In this document: positions 1-13,210 of the stretch, piece by piece
Numbering within the stretch: the first letter of the stretch is position 1
Layout of the letters: every line of letters starts with the position of its first letter
Assembly: GCA_027186245.1 (NCBI GenBank)
Contig: CP114485.1
Coordinates: 3,534,001-3,598,000 of the forward strand
Length of the DNA: 64,000 nucleotides
Direction of reading: 5' to 3'
Source: Coriaria nepalensis
Taxonomy: Eukaryota > Streptophyta > Magnoliopsida > Cucurbitales > Coriariaceae
The notes under the pieces: generated by a model
Told to the model about the DNA's origin: nothing
Databases searched by the model: none
The model's input: the letters and a program-made list of their open reading frames with translations, nothing else
Position numbers and translations under genes: made by a program

Positions 1-695
1 CTTGAGCTTATCAAGGTAAGAAACGTGTAATTTTCGTTCTTACTCATTTTTCTTTGGTAATTAGCTGATTGTTTAATAATTAATGCCTGAGTTTATTAAT
101 TTATGGGTTTTAGGGAAAACGTGCAATTTCTGATCATGTAAACGAGGCAGCAAGGTATATAAAGCAACTTGAGGAAGGGATCAAAGAAATGAAAGTTAAA
201 AGAGATGATATAAAGATCGCTAATCTGAATAACATGAGTACTACTTGTACTGGTGGTGAGACTGTAATTAGTACCAGAAGATTGAAAAGCGCACAGAAAA
301 AATTAAGCAGCTTTAGGATCTATAAATTCCACGGTGGAGTCGAAATTGTAATCAGTACTGGTATTGACGAGTTTCCTCTTTCGACCGTTCTGGAATTTCT
401 GCTTCAAGAAGGACTTCATGTTTTTAGCTGCGCTTCCACTAGATTGAAGGATAGATTACTACACACTATTCAGATGGAGGTAATTAATATGCTCCTGATG
501 AGTAGTCAGTTACTATGAAAATTGCTTTCTAATTATTATTTTAGGGTTTCTGTTTATTATGGTACTAATTATTGACTTGCTAATCAAAACTTGAAGGTGA
601 ATGATTTCAAGTTTGACGATCTATCAAAACTTCAAGAAAAGCTAATCGACGCGATCCCATCGTTAAGACATATGTCTGACGAGCATTGTCTTTAA
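1..695 (+). CDS. bHLH transcription factor (bHLH36/118/120-like), 3' part only
   Basis: The window opens inside this gene. The visible exons are 1-15, 114-479 and 597-695, joined by GT-AG introns in phase 0 and ending at TAA 693-695. The first visible codons give the end of helix 1 (LELIK); exon 2 opens with GKRAISDHVNEAARYIKQLE, the loop and second helix of a basic helix-loop-helix domain. After it comes the C-terminal region typical of the plant subgroup that includes bHLH36, bHLH118, bHLH120 and bHLH125, with VEIVIS and LHTIQMEV. The basic DNA-binding region must lie upstream of the window. Family members are nuclear dimers that bind E-box DNA; targets cannot be read from sequence. A paralogue with the same exon structure follows at 4388, so this is a tandem pair. 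The family call is firm, the exact member is not. Confidence 0.85.
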
Positions 696-3600
696 TTCCA
701 TCTTGAAGCCTATACAATGTGAATGTGGTTTCAAAACCGAAAACGGAACAATGTAGAAGCATTTTAGGTCATCTTTATAATGAATGACTTCATGTAGAAG
801 TAAATCTCTTAGCAGCAAGTTTGCATTCGTTTACTCCCTGTTATTGCATGGTGAGATGTTTCACTGGAATGAAATTGTTTTCGACTGAGTTTATTTCTGA
901 AGTTCTACATATTAATTCAGAGATTTTTTGTGTTGATATGGCTGAATCACAGTCGCATGAGTATTTACTCATGCCTCTAGAACACAGATAACGAGAACTG
1001 CAAGTGCTGATGGAGAAATCCCCCTCCAAAGGGTGGATATTTCTCCACTCAATTGCTGCAAGTTTCTTAATCAGAAGATTCAAAGAGTAACTCGAAGTTT
1101 ATTTGAGTTGAAGTAAAGTAAACACTCTTTCAAGAAGCTTTGTAGCAATTGCATTCCTGTACTTGCACGTTTTTGCTTTTCATGAGTAGCCTTTCTTCTT
1201 ATATGTTTTCATTCGCAGTTATTAAGATAAACATATATATACATGTCTGTGTTGCATTAGTACCAATGACTAGTTGTCAAGCCAGCGAATCGCAGACATT
1301 CAAGTGAAACTGTCAAACTATGATTCTTAACAGCTACTACAATAAATGAATGAATGAATGAACTACTTAATTAATTATCATGTCTAAATGATTAAAGCTT
1401 TGTTCAACAGATCATCATCAAAGGAAATCTAAAAACAAATGATAATTTCTTTCGATTTTAATCTCTTATTATATCCAGAAATTCGTAAATACTTACAAAT
1501 TAAACTAAGCAATGCTTAATCTAGTTAAAATGGGCATGTTTTAAAACTTTCGTGTCCCTTTTTTCATAAAATTCTATAAATATAATTTTTTTTTTAAATT
1601 TAAATACTATATTTTTTTTAATTTAAAATTAATAACTTTTTAAATAATTTTATGTTTATTTATTTTTCTTCGAAGAATCGATTTAACTTCTTTATATTTA
1701 TAACGGGATATAGAATATATTTTATTTATATTCATTTAAATTATAACTATTATATATAGTATTGGGTGATGTGATCTTCATATGCAATCATAACACAATT
1801 ATACATAATACTTAAATGTAAAACGACTACGTTTTTTAGTGCGCAAAGATATGGAACAGCGAAGCTAATAATATTAATAAAGTTAATTAAACATAAATAT
1901 ATATATTTTTTAATGATAATAGTTGTTTAGTCCAGCATCTGGACCGAACCAACATTAAAATATATGATTTTCCCGTCTTTCCATGATCTTGCCTTCATAC
2001 GGCTTCAATAATTTGTTTGCTTTCATATGACTGTTCTTATTGCGGCTTCACCTTTTTTTTTTTTTTTTTTGGGGAAGCAATTCAGCTTCTTTTCTCCCTC
2101 ACTGTAAAAGTTAAATGAACGTTGGTTAGAACTAGTATAAAATGTTTCTAATTTATGGTTACAATTTTGGGACATGTAACATTTATATACTATAGTTAAA
2201 ATAGAGAAAAAATGAATCCTTTATTTATATACTATAGTTAAAATAGAGAAAAAAATGAATCCTTTATTTATTTGTGAGATATTGATATTGTTTATGCTCA
2301 TTTGATAAATTAAATGTTTTTATAATTATAAATATAATTCTTATATTTATAAGAAAATCCATATGTATACATATTGAGATCTCCATATATGGAATTAAGT
2401 TAAAAGATGACTGACTACTCATATAATAAGGTTATTTATATGGACCATACCGATTAATAATTATCTTATATTGATTAATGAATATCTGTCGCATGTCATA
2501 TCATATTATATGATATATATCTATATCATAAAAGTTAAGTTTAGATATGAAATTATTATTAAGAAATGGATACACGTATATAATAGAATAAATATAACGG
2601 AATAAATATTTAAAATTTTATTCGGATCATATCCTAGTATGCACAGTTTATATCCAAATTGATTATATAACAATTATATCACATATAATCTTTTTTATAG
2701 AAAGTACAATAAATCTAATCAATATTAAGTCAATGTTTAAGAAATAGAAATATCTATTTTGATTTATAGAACTCTTGTTGAATAAAACGGGGAGGCGTTC
2801 ACGTGTTATCTATACGATTTGTTTCGTACGGTTAAATTTATACTTAAAATCTCAACATATGAGATAATAAGTTCGGAAAAAATAAAGGGAAAAGACTCTT
2901 TTTCTTTTTTTTGATTTTCCACCAAAAGGCTTGTGTGAGAACTTAAAGATTGGCTACCATATGTCTTGTATTTATAGACAAATGTTAGGTTATACTTTTC
3001 TAATCTCATTAAGAATCCTAGTTGACTTAAAATATAAAAGTTAGATGGACTAAAGCCAATTTAATAGTCGGTCACCCATAGGTCATACACATAAGTTATT
3101 TAATCAATCATTTAATTAATTTTTATCAATAAAAATCCAATTAATAATTAGTCTCATTAACTTTTTAATGTTATATTATTAATTATAAACCTTCAGAACT
3201 CTTTTGTAATTAAATAAAAATTCATATGTAACTTATTAATTTTTAATTATAAATATCACACTTAATTGTGCTAGCGGAACCGCATGACATTAAATTAACA
3301 AATTAATAATTACTATTTTACACTTATACTCAAATTATATGTCAAATTACTATTTTACCTATAAAATAGTTTTGGTGGATTTTTCCTTTTTTTCTCCGAT
3401 AAAACTTTAATTGTGTTTCTTCCGAACCTTATATATGTGAACGACGATTAAGTTTTACATAATGCTATCAAGATGATTTCATAAATACCTTTTATGCTTT
3501 TATTTAATTCCAAATGAAATTCGTTTAATTTAAAATATTATTTTAAATTAAACAGTTAAATTAATTATCTCATGATTAATTAATTTTAAATTTTTAAATC

Positions 3601-4387
3601 AAAATTGACTTCTAATAAAATATCAAAATGAAATTTTCTTTTATTAATTTTTATTTATTAACAAAGTAGTTATTCTTAAATATATGATTTATATATATAA
3701 ACATTTGTTTCATATGAGAATCCTTTTAATATACAACTATGAAGATGGTAAAATAATTCTATATGTAAATTATCTAACACTTAAGATATATATATATATC
3801 TTGATTTGAGTGGAGATAATATTTCTTTTTAGTATGTCTATAAAATTTTGAAAAATCTGAACATCTTAAAAATAGGTAGAGAGATGATTTTATCGAACGA
3901 ACTATACTCCTTCATTTTCGGCATGAGTCCATTGATGAGAAAGAGTTGGGGAAAGTATAATCAATGTGAAATCATAGAATTGCGAATTTAGATGCATAAA
4001 TAGAATGTAAAAGCAGAACAAAGGTAAAAGGGGCTTAGAATGTTAAAGGGGAAGAAATAATGTACTGCTCTTAATTGCCAAGGAGAACATGTTTTACCGT
4101 TCCCTGCCTTGACTAAGAAGACGCCAATTAGGTATACAATCTTTTTTGTTGCGTCTTTGACGAGCTATCTAATGAAATAATAAATGCCGGGTAATAATAA
4201 AGCTGCTTATTTTCCTTCAACTAGGGGCACAAGCTCACAGTCAAAGTTATATTTTCAAATGTTTCATTTTCCGACAAGACAACGCATCATAGGTACGATA
4301 AATCCTATCCAATCCCCACCAACAAGATTTTCTCGAACAGAATCAGATTACATCATTAAAGAGGTCTAGTTTTTTCCAAGAACAAAA
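696..4387. other. AT-rich intergenic region
   Basis: No gene is recognisable in this 3.7 kb between the two bHLH genes. It is strongly AT-rich, with poly-T runs (for example around 2050-2070) and one short tandem duplication near 2181-2265, listed separately. The last few hundred bases presumably hold the promoter of the downstream bHLH gene, but no element could be assigned with confidence. Confidence 0.6.
2181..2265. repeat. two-copy tandem duplication, about 42 bp unit
   Basis: The stretch 2181-2222 is repeated immediately at 2223-2265. The copies differ only by one extra A in an A-run. It is a recent local duplication in non-coding DNA with no obvious function. Confidence 0.9.
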
Positions 4388-5396
4388 ATGAAGAAGAATC
4401 AGAAAAATGTGGTTGGCAGTGATCATGATCATGAGAAGATCAAGATTATGCGTAGAGAAAGCGAACGACAGAGAAGGCAGCAAATGGCTTTTCTTTTCAC
4501 AACACTTCGAACCATGCTGCCTCTTGAATCAACCAAGGTCAATAAGATCTATCTTGATCTATTTATTCTTCTCTTGATCTTCATTACCAAAATCGTTTTA
4601 GTTTCTGATTAGTACCATTTCACTAATAAATTCTATAATTAAGAAATTCACATTTTTTTTTTCTCGGGATCGGAAATCAGAAAATTCTTCGAGATTTAAC
4701 ACGAGATCTCAAATAATTGAAGTGTAGTTATCCAAGAATTAAAATGCAACCACGTAAAAATTAAAAAGAAAGGACATTTGTTTTGTCATCTTCTTCAAAA
4801 ACCCTAGCCTCTCTCCTCTTCCTTTATATAATAGCAAGGTTTCTTTTTTTTTTTTTTGGGTTATTTCTCAGGGAAATTGTTCTATACCAGATCAAGTGAA
4901 TGTAGCAGTCGATTATATCAAACACTTGAAGTGGAAGATACAAGAGTTAAATATTAAGAAAGAGAATCTAATCAAAGGGTTAAATGATGAAAATGATCAC
5001 CAACTTTATCAGAACGAAGGTTGCTCTACTAGTACTTGCTCACCTTCAACCACTGTGATGATACGTCCTTACAGCCATGGATTGGAAATCGTGATAAGTA
5101 GAAGCTTGACAGAGGAAGGCAAGCAACATTATCTATCGAGGGTGTTAAAACTATTGCTTGAAGAAGATATTGATGTTGATACGTGTGCTGCCATGAAGGC
5201 TATGGGAAAGATATATCACACTATTCAAGCAACGGTATGATCTAGTTAATTTCATATATAGTGCTTAATTAGTTTTCAGAGGGTTTTAGAAACAAATTAT
5301 TTATTTGGTTGATCCGAATGACAGGTTGAAGATCTGAGCCTCGTTGATCAACCTCGCCTACAACAGAAATTATTTGAGGCGTGTAATTCTGAGTGA
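4388..5396 (+). CDS. bHLH transcription factor (bHLH36/118/120-like), complete
   Basis: Three exons, 4388-4537, 4872-5234 and 5325-5396, join in phase 0 through GT-AG introns and encode about 194 aa. Residues about 22-50 form the basic region and helix 1 (RRESERQRRQQM, then a TLRTMLPLE helix). Exon 2 gives the loop and helix 2 (GNCSIPDQVNVAVDYIKHLK), then a C-terminal domain with GLEIVIS and YHTIQATVEDLS. The Glu and Arg residues of the basic region used for E-box binding (ERQRR) are present, so it is probably a DNA-binding nuclear factor that acts as a dimer. The start at 4388 is the first ATG before the basic region. The exon layout matches the truncated bHLH at 1-695, which shows tandem duplication. 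The biological role is not known. Confidence 0.88.
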
Positions 5397-8300
5397 TCCA
5401 TTTTTTTTTTGTCCAGCCAAACTAAGTGACTGATTATTAAGGGATAGGGTTAAACTGATCCAAAGCTGTTGGATAAGCGAAAATGAAAACCATATCCGGT
5501 CCAATCAAACGTTTAAGAAAACCAATCCAAACCGAACCATTCATTTTCGGTCGAGAATTGGATGTGTATTCGGTTATGTCATTGAATCATTATTCGAGTT
5601 GGATGACCTGTTTTTGGATAAAATGAGCAGCCCTATTAATGTGTGCTTTAATCCCCTAACTTTTTTTTTCTTCTTCTTGGAATGCTTAAGACCTAATTAT
5701 AGTGTGAGTTCCATGAATGTTACGATCCTCGAATTAAGTCCGGTTGCTTAAATTGTTGTTCTGTGATAAGTGATAACAACAATTGTAGGGAGTACGTAGT
5801 GTTTCTGGATTTACATTTCGATGGATATCTTATGTGATTTTTTCTTCTTTTTTGTTGTGTGTGTGTGTGTGTGTGGGAGATATGTAATTCAAGTATGTTT
5901 GATGCATATGGTACTGCTGGTGGTAATATTCTGGGTAGCCAATTAAGACGTTGAAGAATATTCTATTAATATAGAATCCCATTCAAAGGCCATAGAAATC
6001 GATCTTGCCCTATCAACGACCCCGAGCCCCTAGTTTTTCTCTTCCACACCCAAAATACATTCATCTTGCCTAAGTAGTAGTTAGGTGGCCTCTGCCCTTA
6101 TTATAAACATCAACATTTTTAAGTTTTGAATCTCTTTCTCCTTCTAATTTGGGTTTGTCTATATTTTCTTTTTATTTGTTATTTTAATATATGTTAGTGT
6201 TCAATCCACTATTCCACTTGCGACATTACCATTAGCAGATAAAATATAGCACAAAAATAATTTGATTAAAAATGGAAAACCAACAAACAAAGAATAGGAG
6301 GAACCAAAACCTCTAGGGAGAAAAACTTATAACTTAAAACGAAAATACCCTAAACCTAATGTATCATCAAATAGTTTAAAACCCCTTGGGGTTTGTTTGT
6401 CTACTTTATACAACCATTTATCTACTTAAACTATCTGTTGTTATGGGCTAAAATCCAACTAGCTAGACAAGTTGTAGGGCAAGGATCAAGTCACCTAAGA
6501 CATGCAACTAAGACTCTATTTGGTTTTACTTATTAGAATGACGTTTCGATGAAATAACGTTTGGTTAAATTTAAAATAAATAAATAAAAAAATGTGAGAC
6601 GAAAATAAAAAATAAAAAACTTTCATATAAATTATATGATTAATTACTTACTTATATGGTATTTTGAAATTAATAGAGCCTAACAATAGTCAATAAATTA
6701 GTAAATTATTTACGTGATACTCGTTTAAGAACTTCTCAAATATAATATTTCATCATCTTCAAATCCGAATTTGAATGAAAATTGACTTCACCTTTTCAAA
6801 AAAAAAAAAGAAAAGATGTGAACCTGATGAATGCTTTTGAATTACCCATATGTTCCGGCGGTAACTTTTTCCGGCGGAAAGTACAAAAAGTAAGTTAATT
6901 AGCTTAAAAAAAAAAACACATTATTTTTATCTTTTTTTACTTGTCCGAAAAGTCAAGTGCTCTCATGGATAAGTCACTGAATCTCTCCTTCATTGGTTGA
7001 ATTGCAACTGTTCATTAAAATATTCCTCAAAAGAACTTTCATGGAAAAGAAGATCCCAATTACAAAGAAGCTTCACTAGCTGTCATCTCAAAATTCCAAA
7101 AGCTATAAAAACATAATGATATGCATACAACAGCACAATACTATATTATTAGAGATACAATTATACTTAGGAAACAAATTATAGATTAGATAAGATAAGA
7201 TATGGTAGGTGGATACGGTATGGTTCATTTTGACATGATACATGTATTTGATTGATTCTTTCTATCTTAAGATGTCAGATTTAAATTAATTATGATCTAA
7301 CTTTTTCTGACACGAAACCTTTCAAGAAGCATGTCCTGATTAACTGTGAGAGACAGTTCTTGCTTGTAATGAGGAAAAAAGTGATCATGAATGCATTATT
7401 GATCCAGCTTAGTCCCACATTGGGTTGTGACTAGAATGCGTTATGTATATCAAGAAATGAGCTAAGGATTTTAATTAATAAAATAACAATCCTGAACAAA
7501 CCTAATTGGATTTACCCGTCATAATTGAATTCAGTCAAATTAGATAATCGGATTTATTATCTATTTCGAGCAAACATCTATTTAAAATCATAAAAAATAA
7601 ATATAAATTTGTGGATATAAAGATATATGAAAATTTAAATTTATTTAAATATTTAAAAATCATAAAATTTTAAGATTTAGTTTATAAGTGAAATTTTTTT
7701 ATTATGATCAATATAAATAAAGTAGTAGCGATCCAATCATTATGAAATATATTGATATCGAAACTGAAATCTTTTGTCTTAAATTGATACCAGTACGTAG
7801 ATTGGATCAGATCCGACCAGACCCGACCTTATATTCACATGCTAGATTGAAAACATGAAGGGGATGAGATGGTGATGAGATGAAAGAAAGACAGACTAGA
7901 CTGTGGTTCTTAGTTTGTTGGAAAATGATGTAGGATTTTAAGGAAACAGTGGATGAGAATATGGCTTGTCTGCTTTCCCAAAAGCTGATATGTCCTTTTG
8001 GTCGCATTATTGGACAGGGAATGGAAACCGTAATTCTGCCATTGATTCTCTGCCAACGCAAAATTAAAAGGAAAAAAAAAAATATATATATATATATATA
8101 TAGAAACCGGAAAGTTTTCTTCCATGCAACTGAGTAATTTCTAGCTAAGACTCAAACGTGAAACCAATAGATAGCAAGACGCAGCGTTTTGTGAAAGTGG
8201 GATATTATAGCTGGTTGGTCGTCCACATCATGTGATTAGTTTTGCTGGATCCTAAGACTTGGTCAAGAGAAACCCTTCTGTCTGTTTTATATCCAAATCC

Positions 8301-8780
8301 TTAATTGGGCTTCAAATATAGAAGAATGACAACATCAACTCATAATTAAGAAAAACATAATGTGACTAGAGCTTCTTAAATTGATGCTTCATACGTCACT
8401 CACATAAATTTGTAATTCTCCACCAATAGGAAAGGGAAACTTGAGAATAATGCTGCTGTTAGCTACTAGCTTTTCGCTAAACAACCTATAAGGAGAACAA
8501 ATCAAATCGTATATGGGAATTATATTAAATTATAGATTATTGTTCCGATATTTTGATGCCCACATAATAAATTAAATTAAATCTTATCATAATCGGTAAT
8601 TACTTAATTATTTATATTAAGTGGGTATATATCTAAAATCCTTTTTTTTAGGGGTGGATAAGTTAAATATTATCTTATTAATACCAAAAGTACAAATTTG
8701 ACATTTCCAATGAAAATGGTTTCTCAAAGACAGAAGCTAATATACAAACATTCGCATACAATACCATACTGCTTTCAATT

Positions 8781-8815
<35 letters not shown>

Positions 8816-9042
8816 TTTCTTTATCATTTTTCTAATTAATATCCGAATTAACTAAATTACTCTGGCATGTGTATTAAGTTTTCTTTCCTTACTTACGAGG
8901 CTGCCTTTTGTCTTCAACATAAGGACTCCTTCCCTTTTGCTTTGCGATCTCCGGTTTGATATTTTATTTCTTCTTTCTTGAATACCCTGTTTGTTTTCCG
9001 GGAATCTACCTCACCGGGCCTTTCGATTATTCATTGAGAAAC
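5397..9042. other. AT-rich intergenic region with microsatellites
   Basis: No coding region is supported here. Visible structure is limited to simple repeats: a GT dinucleotide run near 5855-5874, a TA run near 8082-8102 and an A-run of about 28 at 8785-8812. Short open frames around 7807-8137 have no recognisable domain and overlap the TA repeat. The part next to 9043 is presumably the kinase promoter and 5' leader. Confidence 0.6.
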
Positions 9043-9983
9043 ATGCTTAGAAAATGTTTTTGTTGCTCAGCTGGAGAAGATGAATCAGAGATCAGGTATG
9101 CTCAATCGAGGGTACTTAAATACCATGCATATATACTACTTAACTCTTTTTTTGTGCTTCTGTTTCGATTTTTGTATGTTCTGCTTCTTTAATTTGTGTC
9201 ATGTTTTTTTTCTAGAGAAATCAAGACTAGAGATTACCCATGGGAGAGATACACACTCAAGGAGCTTCTTCATGCAACAAATAACTTTCATAATGATAAC
9301 AAGATCGGTGAAGGCGGATTTGGAAGCGTTTATTGGGGCCGGACAAGTAAAGGCGTTGAGGCAAGCAATTATACTCTTTCCCATGGTTTTCTGTTCAGTT
9401 ACTGGTTGTTATTAACAAAGGTTTAAGCTTCAGAAAATGGGTCAAACAATACATATCACCCAGTACTCGAACACAAACATATTTTTTCATAGCTACTTTG
9501 GTTCATTAATTGAATTGATAGTTACTAAGATGATGTGAATTGCAGATAGCAGTGAAAAGGCTAAAGGCAATGAGTGCAAAGGCAGAGATGGAATTTGCAG
9601 TGGAAGTGGAAATACTTGGTAGGGTTAGACATAAAAATTTATTGGGATTGAGAGGATTCTATGCTGGTGGGGATGAAAGGCTTATTGTGTATGATTACAT
9701 GCCTAATCATAGCTTGCTAACCCATTTGCACGGTACATTAGCCGAAGATTGTCTCTTAGATTGGCCACGAAGGATGAACATAGTCATCGGAGCAGCCGAA
9801 GGTTTAGCGTAAGTACTACGATTCATTGAACTTGGACAAAGGATTCCAGTTCAATATACAACAATATTTAGAACAGCCTAATCATGTTTATAATTAACTC
9901 GTAACCACTCCTTTAATTGATATATTATTATAGAAGTTAATGCTGACTCTACAATAGGAGAAAGGGAAAGCTAAAAAGAAATA

Positions 9984-10017
<34 letters not shown>

Positions 10018-10935
10018 TATATTTATATACCCATGCATATGCATTATTACTGTTTCAACAACATACGCTTAGAATCCATTCCAAAAACTATGTCAAAGAT
10101 GCTTGTTAGCTAGAGTAGACTCTAATCCAAGAAATTTGGTTTGACATTTAAAATAGTAGTTTGTGCAAAGTGCAAACTGTATTCGAGTCCGACAACTTGT
10201 CGACCGAATTCTACGTAGTGATTAGTGAATATCAAAATGATCAAATTACTTTGCTTGTGATAATATTGATATTAACATGTTGTCAGGTACTTGCACCATG
10301 AAGCTAATCCTCACATAATACACAGAGACATCAAGGCAAGTAATGTCCTGTTAGACACCCAATTTGAAGCCAAAGTTGCTGATTTTGGTTTTGCAAAGCT
10401 AATACCAGATGGGGTGTCTCATCTGACGACTAGGGTCAAGGGCACTTTAGGGTATTTAGCTCCTGAATATGCTATGTGGGGCAAAGTAGCTGAAAGTTGT
10501 GATGTCTATAGCTTTGGAATTCTACTCTTAGAAATAGTTAGTGCAAAGAAGCCGTTAGAGAAACGACCAGGCGGGGTGAAACGCGATATTGTGCAATGGG
10601 TCACACCGTATGTGCATAAGGATGCATTCGATCACATTGCTGATTCTAGAATGAAGGGAAAGTTTGATAAGGAGGAGCTTAAATCGGTGGTCATGATTGC
10701 ACTCAAATGCACTGATAGTACTCCTGAGAATAGGCCTAGCATGTTGGAAGTGGTGGAATGGCTTAAAAGTGGTGGAGAAAAGAAGAAAGATCATATCATA
10801 AATGTGAAAGATGTCGATGATAATGATATTGCTAGAGATGATGAAGAAAAATTTGATAGAAACGAAACCGATTATGATGAGACTAAAACCGAACGGTTCG
10901 ACCCTAAAGCGGGTACGATATGGAGTACAAGATAA
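9043..10935 (+). CDS. PTI1-like receptor-like cytoplasmic kinase (At3g15890 type)
   Basis: Four exons, 9043-9095, 9216-9360, 9546-9808 and 10287-10935, encode about 369 aa. The kinase domain is complete: glycine loop GEGGFG (residues 49-54), ATP-binding Lys70 in IAVK, catalytic HRD at 166-168 with Lys170, DFG at 186-188, and a GTLGYLAPEYA activation segment. There is no signal peptide or membrane span. The N-terminus MLRKCFCC has clustered cysteines that could be S-acylated for membrane attachment (inference). The C-terminal tail after the kinase domain is Asp/Glu/Lys-rich. It resembles the PTI1-like kinase encoded by At3g15890 in length and sequence. Such kinases phosphorylate Ser/Thr in the cytoplasm downstream of receptors; the substrate here is unknown. 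Intron 2 begins with GC (GAG|GCAAGC), which preserves the expected GVEIAVKRL junction. Confidence 0.92.
9992..10024. repeat. A-run plus TA microsatellite in kinase intron 3
   Basis: A poly-A run is followed by about ten TA units inside the last intron of the PTI1-like kinase gene. It is a simple repeat and probably length-variable. Confidence 0.85.
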
Positions 10936-12270
10936 GAAATTATCTTAATATATATATATATATATATTTTTAATTAATGATGTTAATTAGAATATCATCT
11001 CTTAATGTTTGTAACTTTTTTTTAATGGAAATATAAGACAATTTGATCTATTACGTACTATCTTAATTCATGAAAGTCATGCTCATTATTTTCAACATCA
11101 ATCTTCATTTCTTTTTGTATAACCTTTCATTCATGGTAAATCATGAAACACTTTGATGGGTCAAACATTGAAAAATTATGTTCATATTAATTAATCTATG
11201 GTCTCTGTCTATGCTTTTTGTCATAGTGTTGGACATTGACTTGCAAATTTTTATAATCCATGACAACCATCACTCGTGGCTTTTCTGCCGTCTCACACAG
11301 GAGTTTTAGAATGAGTTCGGGATGGCTTACGTGCAATATGTCAATTATATAAATTTATTTATTTAAAATGAACGATCAATGCATATCAAATTATATTTGT
11401 ATTTTATATATGAGCCATCCATGACTGATTGGACCGTCCAACTACAACGATAATATATATATATATATATATTTATTTTTTTTCAATTATATTGTTTTAA
11501 TATTATTATTTTCTAAATTATTACAATTTTGCGGTTAGTAGCTTTTCTATGTTATATGCTTTTGTCATTATTCTATATCATATATAATATATAATAAAAA
11601 TTTAGTTTAAATATATAACTTTGTAATGAGTGTATTTTTATTTTCTACAATACTGCTCTATGTCATATTTATAATAAAATCTTAAAAAATATTTTTATTT
11701 TATAATTTATAAATATATTTTTTAAAATATTATTATTTTATAATAAATTTAATATTACATACGAATTAATAATTACTCACATCTTTACTTAAAAAAAAAA
11801 ACATGTTTTATTCACCATATATCATATTTTATGAGAAAGCTAACTAAAACACTCTTACGTCATAATTTACAATTAAATTTCATAAAATAACCTCATATTT
11901 GAACTTATTAAAACAAAAATATATCAATATGGGAGAATTTTCGAAGTTTTATAATTTTACAAATAAATCTTGATTTTCTCTTTATCTCAAATAAAATGAT
12001 TATAAAAATTTAAAGATTATATAACTTTTAAATTTATCAAATTTAAATATATAATATATTATTTTTAATATCTATAAATCATATTAATGTATAAGGTCGC
12101 ATGGAAATACAAGCAGTTTATATATATATATATATGTTCTTATATAATTTTCGGAATTTTACGTACTGAAAATAAAATTAGTTAGCCAAACTTCCGTTTA
12201 TAAGATTCAATTATGCATACTAACTGCACAAAATCAAATTTGATATAGCAAACCCACATCTAATCAAACA
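10936..12270. other. AT-rich intergenic region
   Basis: This holds the 3' flank of the kinase gene, including a TA run right after the stop near 10951-10966, and further AT-rich DNA with TA runs near 11453-11471 and 12119-12136. No gene is recognisable. Confidence 0.6.
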
Positions 12271-13210
12271 ATATGCCGGAAAACCAACCCTATCCACAAC
12301 CCATGTTCGTCCCAAACCCGAACGGCACGATCACACGCTAATTCCATTTCCCAACCATCGCTGCAAACTTCGATCCTGATGTCAATGACCATGACATCCT
12401 CACCAGAGATGTTCCAATCAACGCAGAATCACAACACTTGGGCTACGTATATTCCTACCCCGGCAAGCACTAGATCGTAGCTCCTCATCCACGACAAAGA
12501 TTAAGCTCCCTTTGATCGTTTATTCCCATGGAGGTGGATTTATTGTCCTAAGCGCTTCATCTGATGTCACCCACAACTTTTGCTCCCAGTTGGAAACCGA
12601 GCTCACGGCCATGGTTGTCTCCGTTGAGTACCGCCTGGTCCCAGAACACCGCCTTCATGCCGCCTATGATGATGCAGTGGAAGCTTTGTCCAAATGTTTA
12701 GTGGATAAGATCTAGTAATGACATATGGTTTAGTGAATTTGCTGATTTGTCCAAATGTTTTCTAATGGGTTCTAGTGATGGGGCCCATATTGCTTACCAT
12801 GCTGGACTACGTGGCTCGGCTGCTGACTTTGACCCGGTAAAGATCAAAGGGTTGATATTACACCACTCGTACTTTGGCGGGTCCAAGAGGATTGGATCAG
12901 AGCTAAGGGTGTTGAAAGATGGTGTTGCCACTTGCTAGTAACGATCTGATGTGGGACTTTGCATTGCCAATTGGGGCCAATAATGATCACGAGAATCTGA
13001 CGGTAAATGATGGATCTGACGGAGTCGATCGAATGAGAGAACTGGGTTGGCTAATCTTGGTGGTTGAGTGTCATGAGAGCCCGTTAATTTGACAGCCAGG
13101 TGGAGTTGGTTGAGTGGTTAAAAAAATTAGGTGTTGAAGTGGTTGATCGGATTAGCGAAGAAGGTTACCATGGAACCCGTATAGATAAGGAGGTATTTCA
13201 TGTTGCTTAA
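12271..13210 (+). pseudogene. carboxylesterase (CXE, GID1-like alpha/beta hydrolase) pseudogene
   Basis: The remains of an intronless plant carboxylesterase are spread over all three frames. In order they are: an N-terminal piece (PNPDGTITR-like, then FHFPTIAANFDPDVNDHDIL); the oxyanion-hole motif in VYSHGGGFIV (frame opening near 12512); VVSVEYRLVPEHRLHAAYDDA; the nucleophile elbow GSSDGAH (near 12765-12785), where family members usually have a GDSAG-type elbow; and C-terminal pieces DLMWDFALPIGANNDHE and LGWLILVVECHESPLI. Several stop codons and frameshifts separate these pieces, for example stops near 12337, after 12713 and after 12936. The closest family is the CXE/GID1-like hydrolases that cleave small esters in the cytoplasm. 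No intact protein can be made, so it is a pseudogene. It is not close enough to call a specific CXE member. Confidence 0.88.

Noticed and set aside
8956..9192. Open frame overlapping the start of the PTI1-like kinase
   Set aside because: It shares the first exon by reading through the donor at 9096 into the intron; the spliced kinase model explains the sequence better.
10170..10195. TATTCGAGTCCGA resembling a tRNA T-arm in a kinase intron
   Set aside because: No cloverleaf could be drawn around it.
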